A DNA stretch of 51,075 nt from an uncultured Clostridia bacterium (lineage in GTDB: Bacteria; Bacillota; Clostridia; Christensenellales; Borkfalkiaceae): the NCBI GenBank assembly GCA_947627665.1, contig CANQWX010000013.1:1-51075 (forward strand), written 5' to 3'. Under the pieces are notes generated by a model. That model ran no database searches. It saw only the letters and a list, made by a program, of their open reading frames with translations, and was not told the DNA's origin. Below are positions 48,569 through 51,075 of the stretch, piece by piece. Every line of letters starts with the position of its first letter. Position 1 is the stretch's first letter. Both the position numbers and the translations under genes were made by a program.

Positions 48569-48595
48569 AAGGGGACAAAAGTCCCCTTCTTTTTG
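48569..48595 (+). terminator. intrinsic terminator after sigG
   Basis: An 8-bp stem AAGGGGAC/GTCCCCTT (48569-48576 with 48581-48588), AAAA loop and five Ts follow 40 bases after the sigG stop. Confidence 0.85.
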
Positions 48596-48620
48596 GGCGC
48601 AAGAACGGTTTTTTGTTGGA

Positions 48621-48677
48621 AATGCAATCTAAAAAGAGAAAAATGCAATGTCATCGGCGGAGCGGGTATAGTATAAT
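48621..48677 (+). promoter_or_regulatory. promoter region of the GH105 gene with direct repeats
   Basis: TATAAT (48672-48677) is preceded by a poor -35 (ATGTCA, 48648-48653). AATGCAAT occurs at 48621-48628 and 48642-48649, exactly 21 bases (two helical turns) apart, the second touching the -35. This arrangement suggests an activator site, for example for a sugar-responsive regulator. Confidence 0.5.
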
Positions 48678-48707
48678 TTGGTTATAAAACAGGGAAAGGA
48701 GCGCTAT

Positions 48708-50975
48708 ATGAGATACTTCAGGCAAACGGCTTTGATCCTCGCCGCCACGCTCGCCTCGGGCGCCTTGCTGTCGACAGGTTGTGCGCCGCAGGAGCCGGAG
48801 CAGGGAACGGCGGGCAGCACGCCCTACGGCAACAAGACCTACACCGCAGAGGTTTCCACGCCGTCGGACGATGTTGCGATCACCCTGATCCGCGGGAAAA
48901 ACGTCCTCGCCGAGGGGGTAAACGAACTCCCCTATTCCGATCTGAAGGCGGGCGACATCATCGAGCTTAGCGCCGACCGCCGCTTCCTCTGCGTGGATCT
49001 CTTCGAAAAACTCGGGGAACAGATCGTGTACTCCCCCACGGGGCGGTTCACCTTCCGCGTCCCCTCGGGCAGCCTGCAAAACATCTATGAAAGCGGCGCG
49101 TTTCCCGCAGGCGGAACGCTCAAGGCGCGGGTCGCCTCCGAAGGGGAGCTGTCCGAAAGCCGCAACCTTGCCCTGAATCCCTACGATCTTCCCTATCTCG
49201 ACGAAACGAACGACCCCGCGGGCGAGAGCGTGCCCGACTCCGCCGCCGTCGGCCTCGGCGAAGTGGCGGCGTTCCCCCACGCCTACGCCAACCGCGTGAC
49301 CCGCAACGAGGCGGAATTCTATGCGCGCAACGCGATCGACGGACATACCGCAAGCAGCGGCCACGGCGGTTTCCCCTACCAATCCTGGGGATACGACCAA
49401 AAGACGGACGCCGGATTCGTCGTCTATTTCGGGCGGGAAGTGACGCTCGACCGCGTCGGTTTTGTTCTCCGCGCCGACTTTTCGGGCGCGAAGGAGCACG
49501 ACACCTATTGGTCGCAGGCGACGGTCGCCTTTTCCGACGGTTCGCAGCAGTCCTTCTCCTTTGAAAAATCAGGCGCCTTGCAGGAATTTTCGCTCGGACA
49601 GCCCGTGACGACGAGCTATCTCCGCATCAAGGACGTCACGGCGTTCGACGAGCCGGATTCGGAGGGATATGCGGCGCTCACCGAGCTTGAGGCGCACGGC
49701 GTGGAAACGCTCCAAGGCAATCCCGCCGCGGAAAAGACTTCCGTCACCCCCACGTTCGGCGGCAAAGAGCAGAGCGCCTTTACCACTTCCGACTACTCCG
49801 CCGCGGACATCAAAGCGGAAGCCGACCGTGCGATCGGCTGGTTCCTCGAAAAAACGGAAACGGAAAACTTCCGCATTCCCGATTATAACGGAAATCCGAT
49901 GGAGGTAAAGCTCAACGACGCCGGCTGGAAAGACGCCGTGTACTACTCGGGACTGACCGACTACTTTCTGACGACGGGGGACATGAGCGCCTACTACTTC
50001 CTGCGGGGGACGGGCATGCAGTTCTCCTATCTCAACAACGGCGGAAAACACACGCCGCACGGGGACAACTACCAGATCGGGGAAACTTACCTAATTCTCG
50101 ACGACTTGCAGCGCGCCGATCATAAGACGGCGGATACCATCGCCAACGCCGAATACAATCTTGCGCGGGACGTCAACGACAAAAAGGCGCCCGCGGGCCT
50201 CGGTCTGGACGGCAGCCGCGATTGGAGCCATATGGCGTTCTGGTGGTGCGACGCCCTCTACATGGCGATGAATACCTACACCCTGCTCTCCCGCAAGACG
50301 GGCGACGCGAAATACGCCGAGGCGGCGTTCGCGGGCTACGAATATTGGAAAGGCGTGCTCTACAACCCCACCTATCGGCTCTGGCACCGCGATTCCACCC
50401 AGTTCAACGTCTACACGAATCTCACCGACGAACACGGTAAAGTGCCCACGTTTTGGTCGCGCGGGAACGCCTGGGTGTTGGCGGCGCTGGCAAAACAGCT
50501 TCTCTATCTCGACGAGGAAACATTCCCCTCGATGTACGCCGCCTACCGTGCGGACTTCCTCGAACTTGCCGGGGCGATCGCCGCCTATCAGCGCGAGGAC
50601 GGGACGTGGAACGCCTCGATCGTGGACGAGAGCTATTACGGCGGCAAGGAAACGACGGGCACCTGCGGATTTATCTATGCCTATTGCGTCGGGCTTCGGC
50701 TCGGGCTTCTCGATCCCGCGGTGTACTATCCCATCGTGAAGAAGGCCTACGACTGCGTTGTGAACGAATGCACGTTCGAGAGCGGCCAGGTCGGCTACAT
50801 GCAGACGACGGGCTACCAGCCGCAGAACTACAAGAGCGAGGAATACAGCAAGAACAACACGCATGAATTCGGGATGGGGCTATATCTCCTTGCGAGCGCG
50901 GGCATGATGAGCCTCTGCGCCGATCATCGGGCGCCCGTCCTGCAACTCCCCGCCGATCCGCAGACGCTCTCCTAA
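48708..50975 (+). CDS. secreted GH105 family unsaturated (rhamno)galacturonyl hydrolase
   Basis: The 755-residue lipoprotein (lipobox LSTGC, Cys25) has an N-terminal beta region. A galactose-binding/F5-8 type C domain follows at about 195-345 (ARNAIDGHTASSGHGG, DAGFVVYFGREVTLDRVGFV). A C-terminal (alpha/alpha)6 barrel of GH105 runs from about 370 to the end. The catalytic Asp is probably D515 in MAFWWCDALYMAM, and WSRGNAWVLAAL is the second hallmark. YteR/RhiN enzymes remove unsaturated uronyl groups from pectin fragments left by lyases. The start is the ATG with AAAGGAG upstream; a TTG ten codons earlier is less likely. No lyase or transporter genes are visible, but the window ends here. Confidence 0.9.
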   Translation: MRYFRQTALILAATLASGALLSTGCAPQEPEQGTAGSTPYGNKTYTAEVSTPSDDVAITLIRGKNVLAEGVNELPYSDLKAGDIIELSADRRFLCVDLFEKLGEQIVYSPTGRFTFRVPSGSLQNIYESGAFPAGGTLKARVASEGELSESRNLALNPYDLPYLDETNDPAGESVPDSAAVGLGEVAAFPHAYANRVTRNEAEFYARNAIDGHTASSGHGGFPYQSWGYDQKTDAGFVVYFGREVTLDRVGFVLRADFSGAKEHDTYWSQATVAFSDGSQQSFSFEKSGALQEFSLGQPVTTSYLRIKDVTAFDEPDSEGYAALTELEAHGVETLQGNPAAEKTSVTPTFGGKEQSAFTTSDYSAADIKAEADRAIGWFLEKTETENFRIPDYNGNPMEVKLNDAGWKDAVYYSGLTDYFLTTGDMSAYYFLRGTGMQFSYLNNGGKHTPHGDNYQIGETYLILDDLQRADHKTADTIANAEYNLARDVNDKKAPAGLGLDGSRDWSHMAFWWCDALYMAMNTYTLLSRKTGDAKYAEAAFAGYEYWKGVLYNPTYRLWHRDSTQFNVYTNLTDEHGKVPTFWSRGNAWVLAALAKQLLYLDEETFPSMYAAYRADFLELAGAIAAYQREDGTWNASIVDESYYGGKETTGTCGFIYAYCVGLRLGLLDPAVYYPIVKKAYDCVVNECTFESGQVGYMQTTGYQPQNYKSEEYSKNNTHEFGMGLYLLASAGMMSLCADHRAPVLQLPADPQTLS

Positions 50976-51009
50976 GGCACGGCGGAAGATCGAAAAGAAA
51001 AGTAAATAT

Positions 51010-51050
51010 CCCCCACTAAAGTGGGGGCTTTCATTTGCGCCCTAAAGGGC
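51010..51050. terminator. tandem hairpins at the window edge
   Basis: CCCCCAC-TAAA-GTGGGGG (51010-51027) with a CTTTCATTT tail is followed by GCCC-TAAA-GGGC (51039-51050). The first can terminate the GH105 gene. The pair with equal TAAA loops also resembles structured ends of small mobile elements such as IS200/IS605, which cannot be tested because the sequence stops 25 bases later. Confidence 0.5.
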
Positions 51051-51075
51051 ATGAATACCGGCAGGTGCTCAAGCA

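Overview
The window looks like chromosomal DNA of a GC-rich (roughly 55-60 %), spore-forming member of the Clostridia. Spore genes (yabP, yabQ, ylmC/ymxH, sigG), a clostridial-type GluRS, a DnaD replication-initiation protein, a ywlC-ywlE-rpiB block and near-consensus SigA promoters with strong Shine-Dalgarno sequences all fit. The standard code is used, with TGA as stop. A gut lineage near Christensenellales is my best guess, but this rests on gene content only.

Layout. Bases 1-12103: after a small XRE regulator, minus-strand groups yabP-yabQ-divIC-ppx-M50 protease, typA, folA, and aroK-panE-gltX-thyA. Between folA and thyA lies a lipoprotein gene framed by long intergenic repeats. Bases 12183-15793: plus-strand lipoprotein, then secG-rnr-smpB. 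Bases 15838-20389 are accessory: a phage-like small protein with a class 3 lipase, a tRNA-Leu(CAG) whose 3' end is duplicated 583 bp downstream around a 63-residue protein gene, an XRE regulator with an operator-like palindrome, and four small or membrane proteins. Bases 20432-24466: an OmpR-type two-component system and a PepSY-repeat lipoprotein that is probably its target. Bases 24648-26139: rarA. Bases 26107-35658: a minus-strand run pepF, dnaB, sua5, ywlE, rpiB, DUF1538 membrane protein, double PII-like protein, peptidase E, MFS transporter. Bases 36284-45372: sbcD-sbcC, a degenerate alpha/beta hydrolase, lepB, degV, a membrane protein, and the ACT/PFL (UPF0210) pair. Bases 45393-51075: dnaD-like gene, ylmC, sigG, and a secreted GH105 pectin-side-chain hydrolase, ending in tandem hairpins at the window edge.

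Most of the window is housekeeping. The most interesting points are: the DnaD protein, which ends in what looks like the N-terminal zinc module of a DnaC/DnaI helicase loader with no AAA+ domain; an SbcC whose zinc hook is reduced to CPLE; the tRNA-Leu attachment-like duplication; the rpiB-DUF1538-PII-like operon with a structured leader; a hydrolase-like protein with Arg at the nucleophile position; a paired palindromic repeat found at both 3.0 kb and 47.2 kb; and the repeat-bounded, compositionally mosaic lipoprotein gene between folA and thyA.
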